A stretch of 64,000 nt of DNA from Alkaliphilus flagellatus (GTDB taxonomy: Bacteria > Bacillota > Clostridia > Peptostreptococcales > Natronincolaceae): NCBI RefSeq assembly GCF_018919215.1, contig NZ_JAHLQK010000003.1, positions 124,001 through 188,000 on the forward strand. Direction: 5' to 3'. The notes below the pieces were generated by a model. The model saw nothing but the letters and a program-made list of their open reading frames with translations. It did not search any database and was not told where the DNA came from. The position numbers were made by a program, and so were the translations under genes. Below are positions 49,678 to 59,944 of the stretch, one piece after another (within the stretch, counting starts at the first letter, position 1; each line of letters starts with the position of its first letter).

Positions 49678-50237
49678 TTTATTTAAAGCTATTTTTAGAG
49701 TTTTTTAAAATAGGATTATTCGCTGTAGGCGGAGGTCTTGCCACCCTACCTTTTCTTCAGCAGTTAATAGATAAATATGGATGGATTACCCACGAGCAAT
49801 TGTTAGATATGATAGCAATTTCTGAGTCTACACCAGGTCCTATAGGGGTAAATACAGCCACATTTGTAGGTAATACAACAGCTGGAGTATTAGGTGGTAT
49901 AGTAGCAACAATAGGAATTGTAACTCCATCTGTTATAATAATATTATTAATTGCTCATTACTTCGCGAAATTTAGTGAAAAGCCTATTGTAAAATCTAGT
50001 TTTTATGGAATAAGACCAGCAGTAACAGGGCTAATTGCAGCGGTAGCCTTTGAAGTGGCGAAAATTGCCTTGTTTGATATTGAAAAATATAAGACTACAA
50101 ATAAAATTTTATCAATATTAGATTTAAAGGCAATTGTGTTATTTTCAATCATGCTATATTTAATAAACAAATATAAAAAACATCCAATATTATATTTAGT
50201 AGGTGCTGCTTTTATAGGCATTATATTTAAATACTAG
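49674..50237 (+). CDS. chromate-type (CHR) transporter, second half
   Basis: 187 aa. Parallel motifs: FKIGLFAVGGGLATLPFLQ, then AISESTPGPIGVNTATFVG. It overlaps the first half-gene, consistent with a two-subunit short-chain CHR system. The pair stands alone; no chrR-type reductase or chrB-type regulator is nearby. Metal or anion substrate not predictable. Confidence 0.9.
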   Translation: MIYLKLFLEFFKIGLFAVGGGLATLPFLQQLIDKYGWITHEQLLDMIAISESTPGPIGVNTATFVGNTTAGVLGGIVATIGIVTPSVIIILLIAHYFAKFSEKPIVKSSFYGIRPAVTGLIAAVAFEVAKIALFDIEKYKTTNKILSILDLKAIVLFSIMLYLINKYKKHPILYLVGAAFIGIIFKY

Positions 50238-50346
50238 TTATAATTTTGATATATTTTAAATAATATATAATAATTAGCATAAATTACATAAAAACTATTG
50301 ACATAGTAATTAATATTTATTAGAATAGCATTAATTTAATATAATA

Positions 50347-50448
50347 CTTATCAAGAGAGGTGGAGGGAAAGGCCCTATGAAGCCCAGCAACCAATATGTT
50401 TATATACATATCCGGTGCTAAATCCTACAGCATAAGCTGAAAGATAAG
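50347..50448 (+). ncRNA. SAM-I riboswitch 1 (S box)
   Basis: P1 is closed by CTTATC (50347-50352) and GATAAG (50443-50448). Conserved parts: AGAGAGGTGGAGGGAAAGGC, then CCTATGAAGCCCAGCAACC and GGTGCTAAATCCTAC. AGCTGAAAG (50435-50443) can pair with CTTTCAGCT (50468-50476) as antiterminator. The competing terminator is AACCTCTTT/AAAGAGGTT. SAM would favour termination. Confidence 0.95.
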
Positions 50449-50462
50449 AAGACGATTATTAC

Positions 50463-50490
50463 AACCTCTTTCAGCTAAAGAGGTTTTTTT
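50463..50490 (+). terminator. expression-platform terminator of SAM riboswitch 1
   Basis: AACCTCTTT / AAAGAGGTT with a 5-base loop and seven T. Repeat copy C starts in this T-run. Confidence 0.9.
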
Positions 50491-50636
50491 ATTATCTAAG
50501 AAAGTCCAATTTTCTTTTATAATGAACTAATTAAAGAAAGCAGGAGGTTAGAAGTATTTTAAGCACTTGAAGTTTTTAGCCATGCTAAAAATTGAGTGCG
50601 CCATGGAGCATTGCGGTAGCAATAGCGGAATTTTTT
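50488..50636 (+). repeat. structured repeat element, copy C
   Basis: It begins after the first SAM terminator with TTATTATCTAAGAAAGT. The core (50551-50636) is TATTTTAAGCACTTGAAGTT, hairpin TTTTTAGC-CAT-GCTAAAAA closed by GCACT/AGTGC, then GCGCCATGGA, hairpin GC-ATTGC-GGTA-GCAAT-A-GC and GGAATTTTTT. It lies between the two SAM riboswitches. Its first hairpin has AGC/GCT where copy B has AAC/GTT, which keeps the pairs. Confidence 0.85.
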
Positions 50637-50660
50637 ATTTGTAGGAAAGTATAATATTAA
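50631..50660 (+). repeat. partial repeat element, copy F (5' module only)
   Basis: TTTTTTATTTGTAGGAAAGT, then ATAATATT, follows the T-run at the end of copy C. The 5' module of the repeat thus appears again immediately behind a complete copy. Confidence 0.5.
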
Positions 50661-50678
50661 AAAACTTAATAACAAAAC

Positions 50679-50797
50679 TCTTATCAAGAGAGGTGGAGGG
50701 AAAGGCCCTATGAAACCTCGGCAACCTTCAGACTCATTTGTCTGAAAAGGTGCCAATTCCTACCCTAGGTTAATTAAATCCTAGTGAAAGATGAGAG
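50679..50797 (+). ncRNA. SAM-I riboswitch 2 (S box)
   Basis: P1 CTCTTATC (50679-50686) pairs with GATGAGAG (50790-50797, one G-U). Conserved AGAGAGGTGGAGGGAAAGGC, CCTATGAAACCTCGGCAACC and AAGGTGCCAATTCCTAC are present. It controls metY and the genes behind it through the terminator at 50831-50875. Confidence 0.95.
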
Positions 50798-50830
50798 GGA
50801 GCTGTGGAATAGTTACCGCTGCATGTAAAG

Positions 50831-50875
50831 CCCTCTTTCATCTAGATTATTCAAATTTAGAGAAAGGGGTTTTTT
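50831..50875 (+). terminator. expression-platform terminator of SAM riboswitch 2
   Basis: CCC-CTTTC (one bulged T) pairs with GAAAGGGG and is followed by TTTTTT. The upstream GATGAGAGGG can pair with CCCTCTTTCATC as the competing antiterminator. Confidence 0.75.
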
Positions 50876-50901
50876 ATGTTATTTAATAAAAATATTTTTA
50901 A

Positions 50902-52212
<1,311 letters not shown>

Positions 52213-52342
52213 AAGTTATAAGACTCCTTCTCTCAGAGAGGGAGTGATAACTCTACATCTCTTAGAAACACATACTACAAGGAAGGGTATGTCTTAATCT
52301 TTAGATGTTGGAAGCCTTTAATTATGAGAGGATGGGGATTAA

Positions 52343-53227
52343 ATGTCTTTAATAATAAACAAGAACCTTTTATCAGTTAATAAACTAATTAGCGAAGGTA
52401 TAGAAATAAAAGGCAATTTTAACAGTTGTAATTCTGAAGCAATTCGTATTTTAATTGTAAATTTAATGCCTAAAAAAAGTGAAGCAGAATTTCAGTTTCT
52501 AAATATACTTGGCCATATGCCTATAGATATAAAGGTAGATTTCTTGCAGATGGAAACCTACACACCTCAAAATACAGACAAAACTTATTTAGAAGAATAT
52601 TATAAAACCCTTAGGGACATAGAAAATAACAGTTATGAAGGAATGATTATTACTGGAACTCCATTAGAATTTTTAGATTTTGATGATATTGAGTACTGGA
52701 ATGAACTTAAGGAAGTAATAGATTATTCCAACAAAAAAGTAAAGTCCACCTTATATATATGTTGGGCGGCTATAGCAGGTTTATATTACAATTATGGAAC
52801 AAATAAATGTGTAACGAAAGAAAAAATATTCGGAGTTTTTCCCCATATAGTAGTAAATAAAAGGTCTGTCCTATTAAAAGGATTTAATGATGGATTTATA
52901 GTTCCTCATTCAAGATATGTGAAATTGAGAAAAGAAGATATAGAAGAAATAAAAGAATTAGAAATTTTATCTGAATCAGATGAGGCAGGAATTTATATAG
53001 TAAGCTCAAAAGATGGCAAACAAATTTATATTACAGGTCACCCTGAGTATGATAAATATACTTTAAAAGAAGAGTATGAAAGAGATATAAAACGTGGCGT
53101 AAATATAAATTTACCTAAAAATTATTTTCCTAATGACGATCATAATAAAAAACCTAATTTAGATTGGAGTAGTTATTCTAAACTTTTATTTACAAATTGG
53201 ATAAATGAATATCTATTTAATAGTTAA
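52343..53227 (+). CDS. metA: homoserine O-acetyltransferase (MetA/HTS family)
   Basis: 294 aa. It acylates homoserine. Catalytic Cys140 in LYICWAAIAG; His-Glu pair in PHSRY and ITGHPEYDK. The acyl-CoA choice in this family depends on one residue after TGxP-L: E. coli has Gly (succinyl), Bacillus-type enzymes have Glu (acetyl). Here ITGTPLE gives Glu109, predicting acetyl-CoA. This agrees with metY in the same operon. Starts at ATG 52343 behind GAGAGGATGGGG. Confidence 0.93.
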   Translation: MSLIINKNLLSVNKLISEGIEIKGNFNSCNSEAIRILIVNLMPKKSEAEFQFLNILGHMPIDIKVDFLQMETYTPQNTDKTYLEEYYKTLRDIENNSYEGMIITGTPLEFLDFDDIEYWNELKEVIDYSNKKVKSTLYICWAAIAGLYYNYGTNKCVTKEKIFGVFPHIVVNKRSVLLKGFNDGFIVPHSRYVKLRKEDIEEIKELEILSESDEAGIYIVSSKDGKQIYITGHPEYDKYTLKEEYERDIKRGVNINLPKNYFPNDDHNKKPNLDWSSYSKLLFTNWINEYLFNS

Positions 53228-53281
53228 AAAATGAAAGTATAGTATACAACTAAATATATTAAATGAGGAGTGACATTTTTT

Positions 53282-54508
53282 ATGAATATAGGACTATTAG
53301 GATTTGGCACTGTAGGTACAGGGGTTTATGAGATTATCAACAAAAGAAAAGATTTTTTTAGGTCATTAATAGGTAAAGATTTAAACATAAATAAAGTCCT
53401 CGTTAAAGATACAACTAAAGATAGAAATATAAACATTTCTAAAGATAAATTAATTGATAATCCTTATTTTATATTAGATGATCCTAATATAGATATAGTT
53501 ATAGAGGCTATAGGAGGCACTGCAGAAGCCTATGCATATATAAAACATGCTTTAACTACAGGTAAACATGTAATAACTGCGAATAAGGCAGTAGTTGCAA
53601 AACATATGAAGGAGCTTATGGATTTAGCAAATAAAAATAAAAAGGCATTTTTATATGAAGCTAGTGTAGGTGGAGGAGTTCCGATTATTAAACCCTTAAA
53701 GCAGCAAGTGACTTTAAATGATATTGAAGAAATAAAGAGTATATTAAACGGTACCTCTAACTTTATATTAAGCAAAATGATTAGAGAAGATTTAGAGTTT
53801 ACCGATGCATTACATATTGCCCAAGAGTTAGGTTACGCTGAAGCAGACCCTACAGATGATATTGAAGGATATGATGTTAGAAGAAAATTAGCAATTCTCT
53901 CTACTATAGCATTTAAAAGAGAAGTAAAAGAAGAATATATCCACTGTAGAGGTATTAGAACTATTAAGTCGGTAGATACGAAAGTAATAAAGGAGTTAGG
54001 ATATACTGTAAAGCTATTAGCAAAAGCTTCTTTTAAGAGTAATAAATATTATTTATCTGTGGAACCAAGCCTTTTACCCGATGATTCATTTTATGCAAAG
54101 GTAGAAAATGCTAATAATTTAATATCTATTATTGGTAATGACATAGGAGAGCTGAAGTTTTACGGTCAAGGTGCTGGCAAATTTCCTACAGCAAATGCTG
54201 TTGTAAGTGATGTACTTGATATACTATATAACAATTATCAAAACTATGGAATAGATGAGGGAACATATAAATTGTGCAACAATACAGATTTAGTTAAAGA
54301 TAGATATTATGTGAGACTAAGCCCAAAGCATACATTGAGTGATTATGTGCTAAAGGTGGTCAAAGAAGAAAAAATAGCTGATAAAATAATTAAGACTGGA
54401 GATCATATTATATTTACTACTGGGAATATAGAACTTAAAAAAATAAATAGTTTTATCAATAATGTTAAAGAGTCCATAAAGGATGAATTTTATGCTGCTA
54501 TTCAATAA
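53282..54508 (+). CDS. hom: homoserine dehydrogenase
   Basis: About 408 aa. It reduces aspartate semialdehyde to homoserine with NAD(P)H. Rossmann start NIGLLGFGTVGTGVYEII, then VITANKAVVAKH, GVPIIKPLKQQ, SILNGTSNFILSKM and AELGYAEADPTDD-like QELGYAEADPTDDIEGYD. A C-terminal ACT-like region (YYVRLSPKHTLSDYVLK) suggests feedback control. AGGAG stands 11 bases before ATG 53282; the GTG at 53270 is too close to it. Confidence 0.93.
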   Translation: MNIGLLGFGTVGTGVYEIINKRKDFFRSLIGKDLNINKVLVKDTTKDRNINISKDKLIDNPYFILDDPNIDIVIEAIGGTAEAYAYIKHALTTGKHVITANKAVVAKHMKELMDLANKNKKAFLYEASVGGGVPIIKPLKQQVTLNDIEEIKSILNGTSNFILSKMIREDLEFTDALHIAQELGYAEADPTDDIEGYDVRRKLAILSTIAFKREVKEEYIHCRGIRTIKSVDTKVIKELGYTVKLLAKASFKSNKYYLSVEPSLLPDDSFYAKVENANNLISIIGNDIGELKFYGQGAGKFPTANAVVSDVLDILYNNYQNYGIDEGTYKLCNNTDLVKDRYYVRLSPKHTLSDYVLKVVKEEKIADKIIKTGDHIIFTTGNIELKKINSFINNVKESIKDEFYAAIQ

Positions 54509-54560
54509 GAATAATTGTAAGAAAAGCAAATCTATTTATCGTTGTACTAAGGGGGATAAT

Positions 54561-55814
54561 GTGGATAATCTATATAATTTTAAAAAAGAGATTTCAAATA
54601 AAATTAATAATAATATAGTGGTTCAAAAATATGGTGGTACATCTTTAGCAACAACTGAGAATATTTTACATGTTGCAAACCAGATTATAAAGAAAAAAGA
54701 TGAAGTAGAACATATAGTAGTTGTAGTTTCTGCTATGGGTAAAACCACAGATAATTTAATTCAGCTAGCTGAAAAAGTGTCATCTAGTCCTTGTACTAGA
54801 GAAATGGATGTCTTGCTATCTACAGGAGAGCAACAATCTATAGCTCTGTTATCTATGGCTCTTAAAAATTTAAACTGTAATACTATTTCATTAACTGGTA
54901 TGCAGGTTGGGATCACCACCAAAGGAGAGCATACTAAGAGTAGTATTTTAAATATAGACGACGATATATTAATTAATCATTTGCTTGATGAAAAAGTAGT
55001 AATTATTGCAGGATTTCAAGGAGTAAATGAAGATGGAGAAATTACAACTCTAGGTAGAGGTGGCTCTGATACTACAGCTGTAGCATTGGCAGCAAAGCTT
55101 AACTGTTCCTGCGAAATATATACAGACGTAGATGGTATATTTACTGTAGACCCTCGTATATATGCTAAGGCTAAGAAATTAGATGAAATAAGCTATGATA
55201 CAGCTTTAGAAATGTCTAGCTTAGGCAGTAAGGTAATTGACAAAAGGGCAGTAGCTCTAGCAAAGAAGTTTAACATTCCTATTTATATAGCTAATAGTAA
55301 TAAAAAAACCTTAGGCACTTTTATTAGGAGGAAGAAAAATATGGAGGAATGGCAAGTAACATCTTTAGTTTTAAATGATAATCTACTAAGTGTTAGTATT
55401 GAAAATATCCCAAACAAAATAGAACTTTTATCAAAAGTTTTTAAAATATTAAATAAATACAACCTTGAAATATCTATGGTTGAGAATAGTATCAATGGAA
55501 ATAAAACAAAAGGCGAAATATCATTTATTTGTTCAAAAGATAATTATTTAAAAATTAATAATATAAGGGATGAACTACTATGTACAATCGGCACTAGAAC
55601 CGCTATAACTGTAGCGGATGTTACTAGAGTGTCTATAGTAGGTAATGGTAGAATTAATCAAGCTCGGTTAGCCGAACAAGTTTTTAATGCTCTGCAAGGT
55701 GCTGAGTTTAACTATAAGAAATTAACCACTTCCGAACTCAGTCTATCTTATATTTTTAATAGTGAAGCCAATATAGAGTTAATTAACAAATTAGCCCAAG
55801 AGTTTAGCCTATAG
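54561..55814 (+). CDS. aspartate kinase
   Basis: About 418 aa. It phosphorylates aspartate, the first step toward methionine, threonine and lysine. Start KYGGTSLATTENI, ATP site GRGGSDTTAVALAAKL and EIYTDVDGIFTVDPRI are diagnostic. Two ACT domains fill the C-terminus (about 290-418). A frame opening upstream at 54483 overlaps hom, but GGGGG with a 5-base spacer to GTG 54561 is the better start. In this SAM-controlled operon it is probably the methionine-related isozyme. Confidence 0.93.
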   Translation: MDNLYNFKKEISNKINNNIVVQKYGGTSLATTENILHVANQIIKKKDEVEHIVVVVSAMGKTTDNLIQLAEKVSSSPCTREMDVLLSTGEQQSIALLSMALKNLNCNTISLTGMQVGITTKGEHTKSSILNIDDDILINHLLDEKVVIIAGFQGVNEDGEITTLGRGGSDTTAVALAAKLNCSCEIYTDVDGIFTVDPRIYAKAKKLDEISYDTALEMSSLGSKVIDKRAVALAKKFNIPIYIANSNKKTLGTFIRRKKNMEEWQVTSLVLNDNLLSVSIENIPNKIELLSKVFKILNKYNLEISMVENSINGNKTKGEISFICSKDNYLKINNIRDELLCTIGTRTAITVADVTRVSIVGNGRINQARLAEQVFNALQGAEFNYKKLTTSELSLSYIFNSEANIELINKLAQEFSL

Positions 55815-55915
55815 GGGATTAAAAACTATAGCATATGCTGATAGACAAGAATGGGACTAAAAAATCTCTTTAGCTTAAAAGTGTTTTTGTATTATTTAAA
55901 AAGGGGGCATGCAAA

Positions 55916-56803
55916 GTGTATATAAAACAGTTATTTAAGGAAAAAGAAGTAGTTTTTTCATTTGAAATATTTCCGCCTAAACCTACATCGCCGATAGAAG
56001 TCATATACGATACCTTAGAAGGTTTAGAGGATTTAAATCCTGACTATATTAGTGTTACCTACGGAGCAGGTGGAAGTGTTAACGACAACAGAACTTGCCA
56101 ATTATCATCTTTAGTTAAAAATAAATATGGTATAGAAGCTTTAGCCCATTTAACTTGTATAGGCTCTACAAAGAAGGAAACAACTCGAATTTTAGAAAAT
56201 CTAAAAGCAAATGGTATTAAAAATGTATTAGCTTTAAGGGGAGATATTCCAGAGGAAAATTCTTCAGTAGGTGAGTTTAGCAATTCTCAAGAACTTATAA
56301 AACATATAAAGCAAACAAAAGATTTTGGTATAGCAGTAGCCTGTTATCCTGAAGGACATATTGAAAGCAGGAATATAGATAAGGACATTGAAATATTAAA
56401 GTTAAAAGAAGATGCAGGAGCAGATTATTTAATTTCTCAGCTTTTCTTTGATAACAATTATTTCTATAATTTTTTAAATAAAGTAGAACAAAAGAGTATA
56501 AATCTACCTATACAAGCAGGTATAATGCCTATAACAAACAGGAAGCAAATTGAAAGGATAGTTTCACTTTGTGGTGTAACCCTTCCATCTAAGTTTATAA
56601 AAATAATAGATAAATATGAGCATGACAAAGATGCACTAAGAGATGCGGGAATAGCCTATGCATTAGAACAAATAGTAGATTTGGTTTCTACAGGAGTTAA
56701 AGGAATACATCTTTATACAATGAATAGTCCTTATATAGCTAAAAGCATAACTAACTGTATTGGCTCAATACTAAATTCTATAAATAAAAAACAAATAGTT
56801 TAA
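55916..56803 (+). CDS. metF: 5,10-methylenetetrahydrofolate reductase
   Basis: 295 aa TIM-barrel flavoprotein that makes 5-methyl-THF, the methyl donor of MetH. VVFSFEIFPPKPTSPIEVIY, SVTYGAGGSVNDN, LALRGDIP and FDNNYFYNFL match the family. GTG start 55916 behind GGGGG. Genes for methionine synthase follow directly. Confidence 0.95.
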   Translation: MYIKQLFKEKEVVFSFEIFPPKPTSPIEVIYDTLEGLEDLNPDYISVTYGAGGSVNDNRTCQLSSLVKNKYGIEALAHLTCIGSTKKETTRILENLKANGIKNVLALRGDIPEENSSVGEFSNSQELIKHIKQTKDFGIAVACYPEGHIESRNIDKDIEILKLKEDAGADYLISQLFFDNNYFYNFLNKVEQKSINLPIQAGIMPITNRKQIERIVSLCGVTLPSKFIKIIDKYEHDKDALRDAGIAYALEQIVDLVSTGVKGIHLYTMNSPYIAKSITNCIGSILNSINKKQIV

Positions 56804-56846
56804 TTTATAATACGGCCAAGAAGTAGAAGGAAGGTTGTGTTTATCC

Positions 56847-57524
56847 ATGGATAAAAGTCCTAAAAACAAAGATGAGGTTTTAAGATATTTGGGTTATAAA
56901 AATCAAAATTTAGATAAAATTACTAATGATTTGATTGAAGAATCAATGGATGAAATGAGAAATTTAATTAAGCCCAGATATATATATAAGTTCTTTAATA
57001 TTATGAGAAAAGAAGAGAAAATATATTTAAATAGTAGCAATTTTAATTTGGTAGGAAAGGATATTGAAAACCATTTGGATAAATCTGAAATCTGTACTTT
57101 AATAGCAGTAACATTAGGAAATGATGTAGATGCAAAAATAAGATACTATGAAAAGATAAATATGACTAAGGCATTAATACTAGATGCCTGTGCTACTGCA
57201 GCAATAGAAGAAATTTGTGATAAAATCTGTGAAGAATTAGAGAATATCCTTAATGTAGAGAATAAAACATTAACATCAAGATATAGCCCAGGCTATGGAG
57301 ACTTACCTATAAACATACAAAAAAGATTTCTATCCATGTTGGATGCAGAAAAAGCTATAGGACTTACTGCATCTTCCCATAGCATTTTAATACCAAGAAA
57401 ATCCGTTACGGCAATAGTAGGGGTTGTAGATAGAAAGGATAAGATAAAAAAAATCAGCTGTTTAAATTGCAGCAAATATTATACCTGTATGTTTAGGAAA
57501 GGAGATGAGAAATTTGGGCATTAA
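56847..57524 (+). CDS. methionine synthase activation-domain protein
   Basis: About 225 aa. It matches the stand-alone reactivation subunit found with short MetH proteins: LTSRYSPGYGDLPINIQKRF (the SPGYG motif), then KSVTAIVGVVD and a Cys-rich end (SCLNCSKYYTCMFR). It uses SAM and an electron donor to re-methylate inactive cob(II)alamin. The following MetH lacks its own activation domain, so the two work together; the genes overlap. TTG 56835 is an alternative start but lies against the ribosome site. Confidence 0.88.
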   Translation: MDKSPKNKDEVLRYLGYKNQNLDKITNDLIEESMDEMRNLIKPRYIYKFFNIMRKEEKIYLNSSNFNLVGKDIENHLDKSEICTLIAVTLGNDVDAKIRYYEKINMTKALILDACATAAIEEICDKICEELENILNVENKTLTSRYSPGYGDLPINIQKRFLSMLDAEKAIGLTASSHSILIPRKSVTAIVGVVDRKDKIKKISCLNCSKYYTCMFRKGDEKFGH

Positions 57525-59883
57525 AAATAGATTTAAAAATGGCATTTTAATATTTGATGGGGCAATGGGTACTATGCTACAAAATAAGGGATTAAAGCTA
57601 GGTGAGTTACCAGAAACCTTAAGTATTAATTCTCCTGAAACAGTGGTTGAAATCCATAAAAGCTATATTAAGGCTGGTGCAAACATCATTACCACAAACA
57701 CCTTTGGAGCCAATGAAATTAAGCTTGAAGACAGCAATTTTACTGTAGAACAAATAATATATGCAGCAGTAGAAAATGCAAAGAAAGCTGTTGATGGCAA
57801 AGAAGTATATATAGCTTTAGATATAGGACCCATTGGGGAGTTACTAGAGCCTATGGGGACCTTAAGCTTTGAAGAAGCTTATAATGTTTTTAAAAGGCAG
57901 GTTGTCCAAGGGGTAAAGAGTGGTGTGGATTTGATATTAATAGAAACAATGACAGATCTATATGAAGCAAAGGCCGCTATATTAGCAGCTAAGGAAAATT
58001 CGGATTTGCCAATATTTTGCACCATGAGTTTTGAAGCCGATAAGAAAACCTTTACAGGCTGTAATGCCACATCTATGGTGATGGTTATAGAGGGTTTAGG
58101 GGTAGATGCCCTTGGAGTTAACTGCTCCCTAGGGCCTAAAGAGATAGAGCCTATAATAGATGAAATATTAAGTATTTCTAAGATACCTGTTATGGTTCAG
58201 GCAAATGCGGGTCTACCTAGTATTGTTGATGGTCAGACTGTTTTTAATATTTCTCCAGAAGAGTTTGCAAGCTATGGATCTAGTTTTGTAGGAAAAGGAG
58301 TAAAGGTAATAGGGGGATGTTGTGGTACAACGGATAAACATATAGAAAATCTAGCAAAAGCTTTAAGTGATATAAAATTAGAAGATAGACATTACAGTTA
58401 TATGAGTGGTATATGCACCTCTACTAAGGCGGTAATCATAGATGAAGTAAAGGTAATAGGTGAAAGGATAAATCCCACAGGTAAAAAACTATTTAAAGAA
58501 GCATTAAGAAAGGGAGATTTAGACTATGTTTTAAGGGAGGCTATAGCTCAAGTTGAGGCAGGAGCTCAGATTTTAGATGTTAATGTAGGATTGCCAGAAA
58601 TAGATGAAGAGGAAATGATGGTAAAGGTTATTAAAGAAATACAATCCATATTAGATGTACCTCTACAAATAGATTCTACAAATCCTAGGGTTATAGAGAA
58701 AGGCTTAAGAGCTTATAACGGAAAGGCTATAGTTAACTCGGTAAATGGAGAGGATAAGGTTTTAGAAAGTATACTACCTATAGTAAAAAAATACGGAGCT
58801 TCCGTAGTAGGCCTTACTTTAGATGATAAAGGAATACCTTCAAGTGCCAAAGAAAGATTTAAAATAGCTGAAAAAATAGTAAAAACAGCAGAAAAGTATG
58901 GTATAGATAAAGAAGACATATATATAGATTGCTTAACATTAACAGCTGCCGCTCAGCAGGAAGAAGTTAAAGAGACCCTAAGGGCCCTTTCCTTAGTGAA
59001 GGAGAAGCTTAAGGTAAAAACAGTACTAGGGGTATCTAATGTGTCCTTTGGATTACCTAATAGGGACCTTTTAAACAGAACCTTTTTAGCTGCAAGCTTG
59101 TTAGTAGGCTTGGATTTACCTATAATAAACCCAATGGATAAAGCTATGATGGATACAATAATGGCCTCTAAGGTATTATGGAATGAGGATAAAGGAGCAA
59201 AAAAATATTTAAAATACAACGAAAATGTATTTAAAGATCAAGCTTCTATAACAAACAATATTGAAGATGATTTATTTAAAATAATATTAAAGGGAATGAA
59301 AGAGCAGGCTAAGGATGCCACTATAAAGTTATTGGTCCACAAGGAACCCTTAGAAGTTGTTAATAGATATATAGTTCCTGCCTTAGATGTGGTAGGAGAA
59401 AAATATGAAAATGGAGATATATTTCTTCCTCAGCTAATACAGTCAGCAGAAACGGTAAGAAACTCCTTCCAGGTTATAAAGGAAAAATTAAAAGAAGGGG
59501 CTAATGCTGAAATTTCAAAAGGCAAGATAATATTAGCCACTGTAAAAGGGGATATCCACGATATAGGTAAAAACATAGTGAAGGTCCTTCTGGAAAATTA
59601 TAATTATGAAATTATAGATTTAGGCAAAGATGTTCCCAAGGAAAAAATAATAGAAGAAGCTATTAAAAATGATGTTAAACTTGTAGGTCTTAGTGCTTTA
59701 ATGACTACTACGGTAAAAAACATGGAAGAAACCATAGGAGCTTTAAAAAAGGTTAGTTCCGACTGTACAGTTATGGTAGGCGGGGCAGTATTAAATGAAG
59801 ATTATGCTAATATGATAAAGGCTGATTATTATGCTAAGGATGCAAAGGAAGCTGTAACAATAGCAAGGAAGGTACTGGGATAA
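57514..59883 (+). CDS. metH: B12-dependent methionine synthase (short form)
   Basis: About 789 aa. Homocysteine domain (1-300): FDGAMGTMLQNKGL, zinc cysteines in GVNCSLG and GGCCGTT. Pterin domain (about 315-580): ERINPTGKKLFKEAL. Cap and cobalamin domain (about 590-789): VKGDIHDIGKNIV with the His that ligates cobalt. The activation domain of the E. coli type is missing and is encoded by the gene in front. TTG 57514 has a 9-base spacer from AAAGGAG; ATG 57505 overlaps that site. Confidence 0.95.
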   Translation: MGIKNRFKNGILIFDGAMGTMLQNKGLKLGELPETLSINSPETVVEIHKSYIKAGANIITTNTFGANEIKLEDSNFTVEQIIYAAVENAKKAVDGKEVYIALDIGPIGELLEPMGTLSFEEAYNVFKRQVVQGVKSGVDLILIETMTDLYEAKAAILAAKENSDLPIFCTMSFEADKKTFTGCNATSMVMVIEGLGVDALGVNCSLGPKEIEPIIDEILSISKIPVMVQANAGLPSIVDGQTVFNISPEEFASYGSSFVGKGVKVIGGCCGTTDKHIENLAKALSDIKLEDRHYSYMSGICTSTKAVIIDEVKVIGERINPTGKKLFKEALRKGDLDYVLREAIAQVEAGAQILDVNVGLPEIDEEEMMVKVIKEIQSILDVPLQIDSTNPRVIEKGLRAYNGKAIVNSVNGEDKVLESILPIVKKYGASVVGLTLDDKGIPSSAKERFKIAEKIVKTAEKYGIDKEDIYIDCLTLTAAAQQEEVKETLRALSLVKEKLKVKTVLGVSNVSFGLPNRDLLNRTFLAASLLVGLDLPIINPMDKAMMDTIMASKVLWNEDKGAKKYLKYNENVFKDQASITNNIEDDLFKIILKGMKEQAKDATIKLLVHKEPLEVVNRYIVPALDVVGEKYENGDIFLPQLIQSAETVRNSFQVIKEKLKEGANAEISKGKIILATVKGDIHDIGKNIVKVLLENYNYEIIDLGKDVPKEKIIEEAIKNDVKLVGLSALMTTTVKNMEETIGALKKVSSDCTVMVGGAVLNEDYANMIKADYYAKDAKEAVTIARKVLG

Positions 59884-59912
59884 AGCCAAGGTGATGCTCT
59901 CCTTGGCTTTAA
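59883..59912 (+). terminator. terminator of the methionine operon
   Basis: AAGCCAAGG / CCTTGGCTT, 9-base loop, followed by TAAATTTT. Confidence 0.75.
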
Positions 59913-59944
59913 ATTTTATATAAATACTAGTTAAAATTTTAATA

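Noticed and set aside
50559-50756. 65-codon minus-strand ORF
   Set aside because: It spans repeat copy C and the second SAM riboswitch; not coding.
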